From NCBI GenBank assembly GCA_035651635.1, contig DASRFK010000226.1, forward strand, positions 1 through 64,000: a DNA stretch of 64,000 bases. Direction: 5' to 3'. How positions within the stretch are numbered: position 1 is the stretch's first letter; every line of letters starts with the position of its first letter. The notes under the pieces were generated by a model. That model searched no databases, was not told where the DNA came from, and was given only the letters and a program-made list of their open reading frames with translations. A program made the translations under genes and the position numbers. Of the stretch, positions 9,120-18,018 are shown piece after piece. The stretch is from JANXQE01 sp035651635 (GTDB lineage Bacteria > Verrucomicrobiota > Verrucomicrobiia > Limisphaerales > UBA8199).

Positions 9120-9293
9120 ATGGAAGTCTCGGAACCCGTTCAATGTCCTTTTTGCGGCCAAACGTTCGAAGTAAGTATCGATACGAGCGTCCCCGAACAG
9201 CGATTCACGACTGATTGCGAAGTGTGCTGCCGGCCGTTTGAAATCGCGGCCGAGTGCGAACCGGGCGAGGTTTTGCGCTTGGAGACGAATTGA
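9120..9293 (+). CDS. CPXCG-motif cysteine-rich protein
   Basis: 57 residues from ATG 9120, which has GGGAGG about 4 nt upstream; the longer start at 9075 is not needed. Two cysteine pairs (CPFCG and CEVCC) match the small CPXCG family, presumed to bind zinc. The role is unknown. It is divergent from the receiver-PAS gene and 52 nt upstream of a TMEM14-like gene, with which it may be cotranscribed. Confidence 0.8.
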   Translation: MEVSEPVQCPFCGQTFEVSIDTSVPEQRFTTDCEVCCRPFEIAAECEPGEVLRLETN

Positions 9294-9345
9294 TTTCTTT
9301 ATGTCCTTCGGCGCTGGATGCCGCTAAGTTCCGGCGCGCACAAAT

Positions 9346-9651
9346 ATGAGCCAAAACACCATTCTTTGGATCTACATCGTTCTGCTGCTGATCGGCGGGA
9401 TGATTGGATTTCTCAAGGCCGGCAGCAAGGTATCATTAATCACTTCTTCAATCGCGGCGGCACTGCTGGTGCTCACCGCGATGCGCGGGGTCTTTGCCGA
9501 GAATTTCCGCAGCAACCTGGCGGACGGCATTATGGCGGCCTTGCTCATTGTGTTCGCCATCCGCTTGACGAAGACCAAGAAATTCATGCCAAGTGGCTTG
9601 ATGTTAATTCTGACCCTGGCGGCACTGGCCTTGCGCCATCTGTTCCATTAA
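9346..9651 (+). CDS. TMEM14-like small membrane protein
   Basis: 101 residues with four predicted membrane segments and the glycine-rich first hairpin (LLIGGMIGFLKAGSK) typical of the TMEM14/UPF0136 family. Bacterial members have no established function; eukaryotic relatives are implicated in porphyrin or fatty-acid handling. Its stop codon overlaps the stop codon of the convergent gene (shared TTAA at 9648-9651). Confidence 0.8.
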   Translation: MSQNTILWIYIVLLLIGGMIGFLKAGSKVSLITSSIAAALLVLTAMRGVFAENFRSNLADGIMAALLIVFAIRLTKTKKFMPSGLMLILTLAALALRHLFH

Positions 9652-10760
9652 AAACCGTTGTGCGGAGTGTAACCCATCAGAAGACTTTCCGGGCTCCCTC
9701 CTCCTCCGCCACCAGTGTAGGCGGTCAGTTGTGCGCGTTTCTGGAACTCTTCGGGCGGGAGTTTGCCCTTGGCGTAGTCATCGATATCCTTTTTATGGGC
9801 GCGAATGGTTAAAATAGTGCGCCGGCCGGCGGGAAATACTTGATCGGCGGTAATGATGTTCGCGCCCTTTGCCGCGGGTTGGTTAGCCTTAACCATACGG
9901 ACTCGACCGCCATTGCTGGTGCCGCCGCAAACCCAGAGGGTAACGCATTCGTTGGGTTTCAAACCCCGGATGTTGCTAGCGTTTTTGAGCGTGTCGAAAA
10001 GTGTCTCTTTGAGTTTATCCACTTTTTCCTGGCTGTACTCTTCCCCCGGCTCCCCTGCGCCGCCCGCTCGCTGACCGTACAGTTCCTCGCGGGCCTCCTC
10101 CCAGACGGAGTCGCCGGCCGGTTTCTCTTCCGGGCGCTTTTCGGCGGGGGCGACGAGCGGGAAATTCACATTCAGGAAAAACACCGCGCCATAGTTATCC
10201 AGATACAGGCTGCGCAAGGGCGAACCCCCTGGGGCAAAAAATACATCGATCCCCATCACCTTGCCGGCATGCCGCGGGCCGCCCGGTAAGTCTTCGATGG
10301 CCTTGTTCAACAGGTGCGACATGACGGCCAAATCCTCTTCCAGGGCGGTCTGCGTCTTGGGATCGGATTCGGAAGTTTGGATGACCAAAGCGCCGGCGGC
10401 GGGCCTGGTTCGAGTCACAAAATCCTGGCCATGGACCATAAAATTCGGGCCATTGAAAAGGCCTCCAGCCAGTCCCACCGCGCCACCCCCGCCCCCGCCC
10501 CTCATCTGCGCGGCTGGCGGGAAGGACCCTTTCGTCTTGTGTTCGCCTTTATTCTGTTGCGCGTCGGATTCGAGCTGTTGTAGCAAGGCGGCGTCTTCAG
10601 CCTTCTCTTTATCCTCGGCTGCCGGGGTGACCTCGGCCTGACGAGTAAAGGCGTTGTTGGCGGCCGGGGTGGCGCTGGGTTGGCCCCAGCAAGCCGGGTT
10701 CGTGCAAAGCGACAGGCCGGCGACGGCAAAGAGTTGCGGGAATAGCGTTCTGTTTTTCAT
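9648..10760 (-). CDS. Secreted Gly/Ala-rich hypothetical protein of the sigma operon
   Basis: 370 residues. An N-terminal signal peptide (about 1-26, ending ACWG-Q) is followed by a charged low-complexity stretch with poly-Gly (GGGGGG at ~88-93) and a longer C-terminal domain with no family I recognise. A second Gly run sits near the C-terminus. It begins 6 nt after the anti-sigma gene, so sigma, anti-sigma and this protein form one operon. A role as target or partner of the sigma system in the periplasm is an inference from position only. Two cysteines in CVTLWVC could pair after export. Confidence 0.7.
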   Translation of the reverse strand: MKNRTLFPQLFAVAGLSLCTNPACWGQPSATPAANNAFTRQAEVTPAAEDKEKAEDAALLQQLESDAQQNKGEHKTKGSFPPAAQMRGGGGGGAVGLAGGLFNGPNFMVHGQDFVTRTRPAAGALVIQTSESDPKTQTALEEDLAVMSHLLNKAIEDLPGGPRHAGKVMGIDVFFAPGGSPLRSLYLDNYGAVFFLNVNFPLVAPAEKRPEEKPAGDSVWEEAREELYGQRAGGAGEPGEEYSQEKVDKLKETLFDTLKNASNIRGLKPNECVTLWVCGGTSNGGRVRMVKANQPAAKGANIITADQVFPAGRRTILTIRAHKKDIDDYAKGKLPPEEFQKRAQLTAYTGGGGGGSPESLLMGYTPHNGF

Positions 10761-10766
10761 AAAGAT

Positions 10767-11330
10767 TTATTCGTTGGGTGGGTTCACAGGTTGCGGCTCT
10801 TTAAAATCGGCCAATTGGACCAGTTGCTGCTGCGTATGCCGCAGCGCGTCGTCGGCATTAAACGCGAGAGTGTCGACATCTTTTTTCAGAGCCACGAACA
10901 GCTGTTGAGCGATCTGATCGGTATATCTGCGGCCGGATACGAGTGAAAGAGCGGCTGCGCGCGTGGCTTCATCGCGAGCCAATTGGGCCATCTGCGAACT
11001 GAGCTCTCGCTGGATTTGAGGGGCAATGGCCAGGCGCAGCTTCTCAACGTCGGTCTTTGCCGCCGTGGCTCGACCGATCAGGATCCCGGCAAAGAGAACA
11101 ACCGCCACAGCGGCGGCCCATTTGAGAAAAGGGGCGAGAAAGACTGAATCCGCGCGACCGCGCCGGGGCAATTTCCAGGCGTCGAGGCTTTTTACACTGC
11201 GTTGCCAGGATTCAATTTCGCTGCGGCATTGGGAGCACTCGTGCAAATGATTCGCGAGGTTGCGCTTGAGAGCGTTATTAGTTTGGCCGTACAGGTAGGC
11301 TACCCATTCTTCAGGTTTTGGATGGTTCAT
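10767..11330 (-). CDS. Anti-sigma factor with zinc-binding ZAS motif
   Basis: 187 residues. The N-terminus has H28-x3-C32-x2-C35, the zinc anti-sigma signature used to hold an ECF sigma factor. One membrane segment lies at about 68-88 (KWAAAVAVVLFAGILIG), placing the sigma-binding part in the cytoplasm and ~100 helical residues in the periplasm as a sensor. It overlaps the upstream sigma gene by 4 nt (ATGA), the usual layout for translational coupling of such pairs. The signal is unknown. Confidence 0.88.
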   Translation of the reverse strand: MNHPKPEEWVAYLYGQTNNALKRNLANHLHECSQCRSEIESWQRSVKSLDAWKLPRRGRADSVFLAPFLKWAAAVAVVLFAGILIGRATAAKTDVEKLRLAIAPQIQRELSSQMAQLARDEATRAAALSLVSGRRYTDQIAQQLFVALKKDVDTLAFNADDALRHTQQQLVQLADFKEPQPVNPPNE

Positions 11331-11938
11331 AGGACAAAAGATTCGCGTGGCAAATCCAGGGGGTTGATAGAGGTAAAATGAGCGGGTGCGGCCTTTAATT
11401 TTGGTTCCAACGTTCGGCTCAGGCGGATCAAGGCCTCGGCCATGCGCGAATTGACCGTGCCCTCCGGGATTTCGAGGATCTCGGCGATTTGAGCCAATTT
11501 CAGATCCTCATAATGGCGCAGCACAATTACCGCCCGATAAATTTCGGGCAGTTGCATCACCGCGGTACGAACGAGCGCACCCTCTTCAAGATCCGCGGCA
11601 TTGCTGTCCGGTCCGGCGCTTTCCGAAACCGGCTCGGTTTCCTGCTCGCCTTCGGGACCAGGCTCGGGAGAGATAAGAAACTCGCGGCGCCGCTTCTGCC
11701 GGCGCAGTTCGTCGTAGCAGAGATTCAAAGCGATCCGCCACAGAAAGGTCGAGAACCGGCCCTTGGGCTGATAATCTTTTCGCTTCTGAAAGAGCCGCAG
11801 GAAGGTGTCTTGTTTGAGATCTTCCCCGCGATGAGGGTCACCGAGCATCCGGGTGCATAACCTGCGGATCGGTTCCTCCCATCGCTTGACCAGCCGGTCG
11901 AAATCCTGGTGATCGTCGTAAAGCTTAACGCGCCACAT
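11327..11938 (-). CDS. ECF-type RNA polymerase sigma factor
   Basis: 203 residues from ATG 11938, which has GAGGA about 4 nt upstream; the frame to 11992 lacks such a site. Region 2 is seen in LGDPHRGEDLKQDTFLRLF and FSTFLWRIALNLCYDELRR; region 4 in LPEIYRAVIVLRHYEDL, followed by a helix-turn-helix (QIAEILEIPEGTVNSRM). Directs transcription of an unknown regulon and is presumably restrained by the membrane anti-sigma encoded next. The 286-nt gap to the divergent glycosidase gene would hold both promoters; no motif was clear enough to call. Confidence 0.92.
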   Translation of the reverse strand: MWRVKLYDDHQDFDRLVKRWEEPIRRLCTRMLGDPHRGEDLKQDTFLRLFQKRKDYQPKGRFSTFLWRIALNLCYDELRRQKRRREFLISPEPGPEGEQETEPVSESAGPDSNAADLEEGALVRTAVMQLPEIYRAVIVLRHYEDLKLAQIAEILEIPEGTVNSRMAEALIRLSRTLEPKLKAAPAHFTSINPLDLPRESFVL

Positions 11939-12224
11939 TGCTTCCTCATCCGTCCGCGTAGCCAGAAATGGCAGGCCTAGTATGCCTTTCATGCGTCGTT
12001 TGGTTGTTCAAATGCTCGGCCGATCATCTCTTCGACCCGAGGGCCGGGCTTCCGTTCAGCGACCGGCTCGCGGGTCTATCGGTTATACGCCGCGCGAGGT
12101 GCAAATCGTCGGTTTTGGCGCCGAAAATCTCGGAAGCGCCGACGTCTCGTCGGGGAGTTCCTACCTGATTGCCAAATTAAAGTTGGCTCTCCACCAGGGC
12201 GTCTGTAGGTTTCGAGACACCATC

Positions 12225-13667
12225 ATGAAGTTTTCCCTCTCCTCTACCAACCTCATTTGCACCCTGTTTACATTATCGGCCGGAGCGGCACCGCTGGCGT
12301 TGCACCCTGAAAATCCGCGCTATTTTCTCTACCATGGCAAACCGTTAGTTGTGGTCACATCGGGCGAACACTACGGCGCAGTGCTGAACCTGGATTTCGA
12401 TTATGTGAAGTATTTGGCTACGCTGGCGGGTGATGGGTTGAATGGCACGCGCACCTGGGCGGGAGCCTATTGCGAGCCCCATACAGCCTTTAACATTGCC
12501 CAGAACACGCTCGCTCCAGCACCCGGGCGGTTCATTTGCCCCTGGGCCAGAAGCGCGCAACCGGGCTATGCCAACGGCGGAAACAAGTTCGACCTTACCA
12601 AGTGGGACCCGGGTTACTTCAGACGCTTGAAAGACTTCATGTCCCAAGCGAGCAAGCGCGGCATTATCGTGGAGCTAAACCTGTTCTGTCCATTCTACGA
12701 GGAAAGCATGTGGAGCCTGAGCCCGATGAATGCGTACAATAACATCAATGGGATCGGCGGGGTCGCAAGGACGAACGTGTACACGCTGGACAAGAACGAT
12801 GGGCTGCTACCGGTGCAGGAACAAATGGTCCGAAAGCTCGCCGCCGAGCTCAAAGGATTCGATAATTTTTATTTTGAGATTTGCAATGAGCCCTATTTCG
12901 GCGGGGTAACCCTCGAGTGGCAACGGCATATCGCCGCCACCATCCAACAAGCCGAACCCGGCAAGCGGCGGCACCTGATTTCTCAAAACATCGCCAATTA
13001 CAAAGAACAGGTCGTGAATCCTGATCCGGCGGTTTCCATCTTCAATTTTCATTACGCCACACCGCCCGAGACCGTCGCCTTGAACTACGGTTTGAGCCGT
13101 GTCATCGGCGAGAACGAAACGGGATTTCGCGGGACAAACGATTCGCAATATCGAATGGAGGGCTGGGACTTTCTGGTGGCCGGCGGCGGATTGTTCAACA
13201 ACCTGGATTATTCGTTCACAGCCGGCCGCGAGAATGGGACGTTCATTTTCCCTGAAAATCAGCCGGGCTGCGGGAGCGCGGGCTTGCGCCGGCAATACGG
13301 CTATTTGAAACATCTCCTGGAGGGGTTTGATTTCATTCACATGCGTCCCGATAACGAAGCCGTCCAGGCCGAATTGCCAAAGGCCGCTTCTGTGCGAGCG
13401 CTGGGCAAGCCAGGGCAGCAGTACCTGGTGTATATCAGGACCGGACTGGGCGACTGGAAGAAGGCAATGGAGAGGAAGGCGGCCTTCAATGCCGGCGAGG
13501 TTTCGCTAAAGCTGGAGTTAGCCAAGGGGGCCTTCGCGGCCGAGTGGCTGGATACCAAAAAATGCGCTTCGGTTGAGCGCGTCGCCTTTGAGCACAATGG
13601 CGGTTGGCGGACTTTGGCAGTTCCGGCCTTCGAAGAAGACATAGCGCTCACCGTGCGCCGCCGTTAG
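12225..13667 (+). CDS. Secreted (beta/alpha)8 glycoside hydrolase-like protein
   Basis: 480 residues from ATG 12225; the signal peptide (residues 1-22) fixes this start although the frame opens at 11982. A TIM-barrel glycosidase fold is suggested by E222 in YFEICNEP, the classic acid/base N-E pair of clan A enzymes, and by a candidate nucleophile E296 or E298 in VIGENETGF. A beta-sandwich-like C-terminal ~100 residues follows. Similar proteins are annotated as cellulase-like or apiosidase-like (GH140/DUF4038-type); the substrate cannot be read here. A pseudopilin gene starts 10 nt downstream, an unusual pairing. Confidence 0.78.
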   Translation: MKFSLSSTNLICTLFTLSAGAAPLALHPENPRYFLYHGKPLVVVTSGEHYGAVLNLDFDYVKYLATLAGDGLNGTRTWAGAYCEPHTAFNIAQNTLAPAPGRFICPWARSAQPGYANGGNKFDLTKWDPGYFRRLKDFMSQASKRGIIVELNLFCPFYEESMWSLSPMNAYNNINGIGGVARTNVYTLDKNDGLLPVQEQMVRKLAAELKGFDNFYFEICNEPYFGGVTLEWQRHIAATIQQAEPGKRRHLISQNIANYKEQVVNPDPAVSIFNFHYATPPETVALNYGLSRVIGENETGFRGTNDSQYRMEGWDFLVAGGGLFNNLDYSFTAGRENGTFIFPENQPGCGSAGLRRQYGYLKHLLEGFDFIHMRPDNEAVQAELPKAASVRALGKPGQQYLVYIRTGLGDWKKAMERKAAFNAGEVSLKLELAKGAFAAEWLDTKKCASVERVAFEHNGGWRTLAVPAFEEDIALTVRRR

Positions 13668-13677
13668 ATTGTGTAGG

Positions 13678-14286
13678 ATGAGAAGCGACAAGAATGTCCG
13701 CGCGCCAGGGGCTTTGGCATTTTCGCTGATCGAGCTTTTGATTACAGTGGCAATCATTCTGATCTTGAGCACGCTGTACTTTGGCCCGAACACGGCCGGC
13801 AAACAGCAGGCGCTCAAACGGGCTTGCCAAAAGAACCTTGAGAAGATCTTCATCTCGATGGAGATTTATGCCAATGAGCATAGCGGCCGGTTTCCCGAAA
13901 AACCCGGTGCGCGCACGTCGGAGGAAGCGCTGGACGTGCTGGTGCCCAAATACACCTCCGACCCGACACCGTTCATTTGTCCTGGAAGCAAAGACGGTCC
14001 ATTGGCACCTGGATCGGGCTTGCGGGGGCAGACGATCAGCTACGCATACTATATGGGGCGGCGTCTAACCAACAGCACGATGGTGCTCATGAGCGACCGG
14101 CAGGTTGACGCGCAGGGCAAGACCGCCGGACAGGCTGTGTTCTCCACGACCGGCAAACCACCTGGCAATAATCACCGGAAATTTGGCGGCAATTTCCTGT
14201 TCTGCGATGGGCATACCGAAATGAGCTCGGCCATGGCGCCATTTGCGCTTCCTTTAACCAACGGCGAGGTGCTGCTCAATCCGTAA
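13678..14286 (+). CDS. Type II pseudopilin-like protein (prepilin N-terminal domain)
   Basis: 202 residues. The prepilin peptidase site is LA|FSLIELL with the conserved Glu at +5, then a ~20-residue hydrophobic helix (LLITVAIILILSTLYF). The -1 residue is Ala, not the usual Gly. The C-terminus carries H-x10-DG in NNHRKFGGN...FCDGH, the motif of the large pseudopilin family expanded in Verrucomicrobia and Planctomycetes. It should be assembled at the inner membrane, but no secretion or pilus genes are nearby. Start at ATG 13678; TTG 13669 is an alternative. Confidence 0.87.
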   Translation: MRSDKNVRAPGALAFSLIELLITVAIILILSTLYFGPNTAGKQQALKRACQKNLEKIFISMEIYANEHSGRFPEKPGARTSEEALDVLVPKYTSDPTPFICPGSKDGPLAPGSGLRGQTISYAYYMGRRLTNSTMVLMSDRQVDAQGKTAGQAVFSTTGKPPGNNHRKFGGNFLFCDGHTEMSSAMAPFALPLTNGEVLLNP

Positions 14287-14366
14287 AATTTCTGGATGAA
14301 CCTTCCCACAGATTCAGGGCAACCGCAGGTGGAAAATCTGAAATCTGAGACTGCCGCCGGCGCCCC

Positions 14367-16775
14367 ATGAAAGTCGAGTGTTCCTGCGGTGCCAAGTATC
14401 AGTTCGAGCTCCGGCCGGAGATGCGCGAGCATCCGGTCCAATTCGTTTGCCCCGCCTGTGGCCTGGACGCTTCACAATTCGTCGACGCGCTGGTCCGCCG
14501 TGAACTGGGCCAAACCAGCACTCCGTCCGGAGAGCCTGTGCCGGCCATCCAGGCAACCAACGCCCCCGCGGGCGTTGTGCTCGAGGAGGCCGAGCCGCCC
14601 ATCCCGAGCGTGCGGTTGCACAAAACCTCAGCGTCGGTGCTTTCGCCGGCCGTGGCAATTCCTGCGGAAGCCGCCAGCCAATGCAGCCGGCATCCCGGCG
14701 AGCTTACGGTCGCCAAATGTTACATTTGCTCCAAACCGATCTGTGCCAAGTGCATGGACCTCTTCGGATACGTCTGTTCGCCGCTGTGCAAGGCAAAAGC
14801 TGATTCGCACGGGGTCCATGTGCCCGTGTATGAAGGGCAGAAATCGCTAGTCGAGGCGCGCCGCTGGCGCAAGCTGGTTTGGGCTGCAAGCGGGGTCGGG
14901 GCTTTAATGGTGGCGCTCCTGGGAGTTTGGTTCTGGTACGCCTGGTTTGGATGCGAGCCAAAGGTGATCTTCTCGGTACGCTTTTCCGAACCTGCCTATT
15001 CGGGCCAGTCGGCTCCAGGAGGAGTTCAAAAGGATCAGCTTGTGTTTCTACACGGGCCGTTGCTGGCCCGGTATGAGTTGAAATCGGGCAAAGAAGTTTG
15101 GTCGCGGCGGATCGTTGACCAGCAGAAAATCGATGACGCTGTTTCCAGAGAACAGCAAGCGACGCAGCGGCTGATCAATAAAGCCAATACCGAAGCCTGG
15201 GATAATGTTCCTAAAATGCCCTCCGCCCAAAAGTTGGCGCACGAGATGGAACGAGAGGTGACCGCCGCTTTGACTTTGTATGTGCGAGGACAAAATATCT
15301 GGGTGAGTTCGCCCGAGAAGATCGTGCAATATGACTGGCAAACCGGCAAAACGATTAAGGAACTGCCGGTGCAACCGGGCCGGGACGAAGTAATGGCGCG
15401 CGGAAACGAGTTGCTGCTCGTGACCGCCGCCCCAGGCCGTCCAGTCGTAACCCACGTAGACCTGACCACGGGGACCACGCGCACCGAGGAACTAGGTGAG
15501 AGCGAAGGCAGGCTTCTGGCGGAAAAGGCACCCGGCAGTGGGAGTTCGGCTGCCACGATTCCCACTGGCAACTCGACCGCACAAGCAACCGCTGGTTTGC
15601 CGATGGGTGCCCCGGGGAGCGGCCCCGGCAAGCCCATGGACCCCGCCAAGGTCGCCTCCCAGGCGCAGCGGCTTTCCCTCCCCGAAAAACTCGCTTTGCC
15701 CGCGGTGCTGGCGGCGAATATGAATCAGCAACGCGCGCTGAACGAAATGGACGATTCCAGCCACCATGGGCCGACTGCTCAAGCGGCTCTTGAAAGTAGC
15801 GCCGGGTTTTCTCTCGTCCCATCCAAAGACGGATTTGTCGAGTTTGGCGTGAGACTGCTTGAATCACGAATTGTCACTCGCAGTGCCATGAAACCTGGGT
15901 CCGGAAAATCGGCACTGGATGGAGACGTAACGGCGGGCAAGAGCATGGAATTATCCAATGAAATGCTCAACGAAATGCAGCGCGAACATGGCGGTGACCT
16001 GGTCCAGGAGGATCATAGCCGCTACCAGGTAACGGTGCGTCGGCCCGGAGCGGACTCGGCCTGGAGCGGCGAAGTCGTTGGGCCGCCCAAGCTCTACCCG
16101 CTGGACTCGGTCAACGTGGTGGCCGCCGACAAATTGATCATCGTGCTGGACAAAGCGAACAAAAAGCTCTGGCAGAGCACCCTGGGTTTCAATGTGGTCC
16201 CGGGATTGGCCGCGTTGGACGAGGAAATCGCCACGTACGGGCAAGGACCCTGCGTCGAACGCAAAGGAACACTTTACGTATTCGACCAGGGAGTGCTCAG
16301 TGCCTTTGATCTCAAGAGTGGAGACGCGCGCTGGCGGCTGCCATCGGTGGGGATTGCCGGGCTGTTCTTCGACGACCACGATATGATCTATGTCAACACC
16401 ACCAGCGCCAGCCATGAAACTTTAAAGTATTCAAGGCAGATCGATTTATCGCAAAAGGTCAGCGCGGTGATCCTCAAGCTCGATTCTCGCGACGGCAAAA
16501 TCCTTTGGAGCACGCAATCCAGGGGCCTGATCAATTACGTATCCGGCCGGTTTATCCTGTCAGCGCAATCGACCATTCCCGACCAGGACGACGACACAGA
16601 ATCGGACGAGCAAAAGATTCCCTGGATGCGCATCCGCCGGCTCAATCCGAGCGATGGCCGTGAAGTCTGGGACCATTTCCAGCAACGGGCACCGCTGGAC
16701 ATTGCCTTCGACCAGAACACCATTCGGCTCGTGTTCAAAAGGGAAGTTCAGGTCCTGCGTTTCCCGCGGTTTTAG
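14367..16775 (+). CDS. Membrane protein: zinc fingers plus PQQ-type beta-propeller
   Basis: 802 residues. Residues 1-35 hold a zinc-ribbon-like set of cysteines (C5, C7, C28, C31). Residues ~106-145 hold a B-box-like finger (CSRHP, CYICSKPICAKC, VCSPLC). One membrane helix lies at ~168-193. The rest is a propeller made of PQQ/BamB-like blades (for example GKEVWSRRI, SGDARWRLP, GKILWST, GREVWDHF) that would sit outside the cytoplasm. A ~100-residue Gly/Ala/Pro-rich insert splits the propeller near residues 380-450. Two cytoplasmic zinc modules joined to an external propeller suggest a sensor or scaffold; the function is unknown. Confidence 0.75.
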   Translation: MKVECSCGAKYQFELRPEMREHPVQFVCPACGLDASQFVDALVRRELGQTSTPSGEPVPAIQATNAPAGVVLEEAEPPIPSVRLHKTSASVLSPAVAIPAEAASQCSRHPGELTVAKCYICSKPICAKCMDLFGYVCSPLCKAKADSHGVHVPVYEGQKSLVEARRWRKLVWAASGVGALMVALLGVWFWYAWFGCEPKVIFSVRFSEPAYSGQSAPGGVQKDQLVFLHGPLLARYELKSGKEVWSRRIVDQQKIDDAVSREQQATQRLINKANTEAWDNVPKMPSAQKLAHEMEREVTAALTLYVRGQNIWVSSPEKIVQYDWQTGKTIKELPVQPGRDEVMARGNELLLVTAAPGRPVVTHVDLTTGTTRTEELGESEGRLLAEKAPGSGSSAATIPTGNSTAQATAGLPMGAPGSGPGKPMDPAKVASQAQRLSLPEKLALPAVLAANMNQQRALNEMDDSSHHGPTAQAALESSAGFSLVPSKDGFVEFGVRLLESRIVTRSAMKPGSGKSALDGDVTAGKSMELSNEMLNEMQREHGGDLVQEDHSRYQVTVRRPGADSAWSGEVVGPPKLYPLDSVNVVAADKLIIVLDKANKKLWQSTLGFNVVPGLAALDEEIATYGQGPCVERKGTLYVFDQGVLSAFDLKSGDARWRLPSVGIAGLFFDDHDMIYVNTTSASHETLKYSRQIDLSQKVSAVILKLDSRDGKILWSTQSRGLINYVSGRFILSAQSTIPDQDDDTESDEQKIPWMRIRRLNPSDGREVWDHFQQRAPLDIAFDQNTIRLVFKREVQVLRFPRF

Positions 16776-16996
16776 GGCATCAGTCGCAACCCCCCAATCT
16801 GCGCGCAGGAAGAACCGGCCGCGTTAAGCCACGTTTGCCATCAGAATACAACACCAGACCGAGCATTTTCCGAAAACACCCAGGGAAACCCCAAGTCTCA
16901 CCTGGACGTTCGAGGAACCCGAAACTGTCCTTGTGAATAAACCTGGCTGACGGTCTCGTCGCTGCCCCCCCTGAAACCCTGGGGAGCTTTCACCTC

Positions 16997-17224
16997 ATGC
17001 CTCAAAAGTATCTGAGGAGGCTTCGCCTGCGCATCGCCAGTCGCGCCTTGGTCTACACGAGTGAACCCTTGTCCGAGCTGGCGTTGAACTGTGGCTTCGC
17101 CGACCAGAGCCATTTCACGCGCGAATTTCGCCGGCAGTTTGGCCGCACGCCGCGTGATTATCGAGAGCACTACAAACTATCCGCTGGCGTTCCTGTCACA
17201 AAAACTGCCGCTCGTAATCAATAG
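16997..17224 (+). pseudogene. AraC-family regulator, C-terminal remnant
   Basis: Only the last part of an AraC/XylS DNA-binding domain remains: PQKYLRRLRLRIA, then the second helix-turn-helix ending CGFADQSHFTREFRRQFG and RTPRDYR. The family needs two such motifs (~100 residues) plus usually a sensor domain; here 75 codons are left, and upstream in-frame sequence is unrelated and stops near 16935. I treat it as a decayed gene. It lies upstream of a ThuA and TIM-barrel pair, the kind of sugar locus an AraC protein would control. The rest of the 16776-17255 gap shows nothing. Confidence 0.75.
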
Positions 17225-17255
17225 ATTCTTTCGGACACGGTGCTACAGTCGGCGC

Positions 17256-18005
17256 GTGAAATTCACGATTCAACGTGCTGTCGCCCTGTTGTCGGGCGCG
17301 CTGGCCTTGCTGCACATTACGGATTCTCAGGCACAACCCGTCGCGCCCGCAACCAACCAGGTGGCATTGCGTGTATTGATCATCACCGGGGGGCACGAGC
17401 ATGAGGCCGCCTTTTACGGTTTATTTGATGGCTATCAGGATATTGGCTGGCCGGCCGTCACTGACACCGCCTTGGCGTTCAAGCAGGACATCCGCACGAA
17501 ATACGATGTGCTGGTCTTCTACAATTTCACCCGTGACCTTGACGACAGTGGGAAGAAAAATCTGCGTGATTTTGTCGAGAGTGGAAAAGGGATTGTTGTC
17601 CTGCATCATGGCATCTTGAGTTTTCAGAATTGGCCGTGGTGGTACGAGGAGGTTGCGGGAGGACTCTATCGCCTGGAGAGCAAGAACGGCATCCCCAACT
17701 CGACGGTAAAATTCGGCGAGCAACACTTGATCACTGCCGCCGGCAAGCACCCGATCACCGACGGCCTCACTCCGTTCCGTGTCATAGATGAAACCTACAA
17801 GGGCCTGTATATTTCGCCGAATATCAAACCCTTGCTCTTCACAGACAATCCCACCAGCGATCGCACGGTTGCGTGGATCGGTCCCTGCACGACGTCAAAA
17901 GTGGTGTTCATCCAACTCGGTCACGATCACACCCCGTTCCGCCATCCATCGTATCGCGCGCTCGTGCACAACTCGATTCTCTGGACCGGCGGGAGACTCA
18001 AGTAG
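17256..18005 (+). CDS. Secreted ThuA-domain protein
   Basis: 249 residues from GTG 17256, which gives a clean signal peptide (MKFTIQRAVALLSGALALLH...SQA). The frame is open from 17091, but that part overlaps the AraC remnant. The core is a ThuA/glutamine-amidotransferase-like Rossmann fold: VLIITGGHEHE near the start, VVLHHGILSFQNWPWW, and the late FIQLGHDHTPFRHP. ThuA-like proteins occur in trehalose and other sugar utilisation loci; the reaction is not established. It is followed 13 nt later by a TIM-barrel epimerase, so the two are probably one operon. Confidence 0.85.
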   Translation: MKFTIQRAVALLSGALALLHITDSQAQPVAPATNQVALRVLIITGGHEHEAAFYGLFDGYQDIGWPAVTDTALAFKQDIRTKYDVLVFYNFTRDLDDSGKKNLRDFVESGKGIVVLHHGILSFQNWPWWYEEVAGGLYRLESKNGIPNSTVKFGEQHLITAAGKHPITDGLTPFRVIDETYKGLYISPNIKPLLFTDNPTSDRTVAWIGPCTTSKVVFIQLGHDHTPFRHPSYRALVHNSILWTGGRLK

Positions 18006-18018
18006 TTTAAACTGATTT

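Noticed and set aside
16997..17224. Functional AraC regulator
   Set aside because: Only about the last 60 residues of the DNA-binding domain remain, with no first helix-turn-helix.
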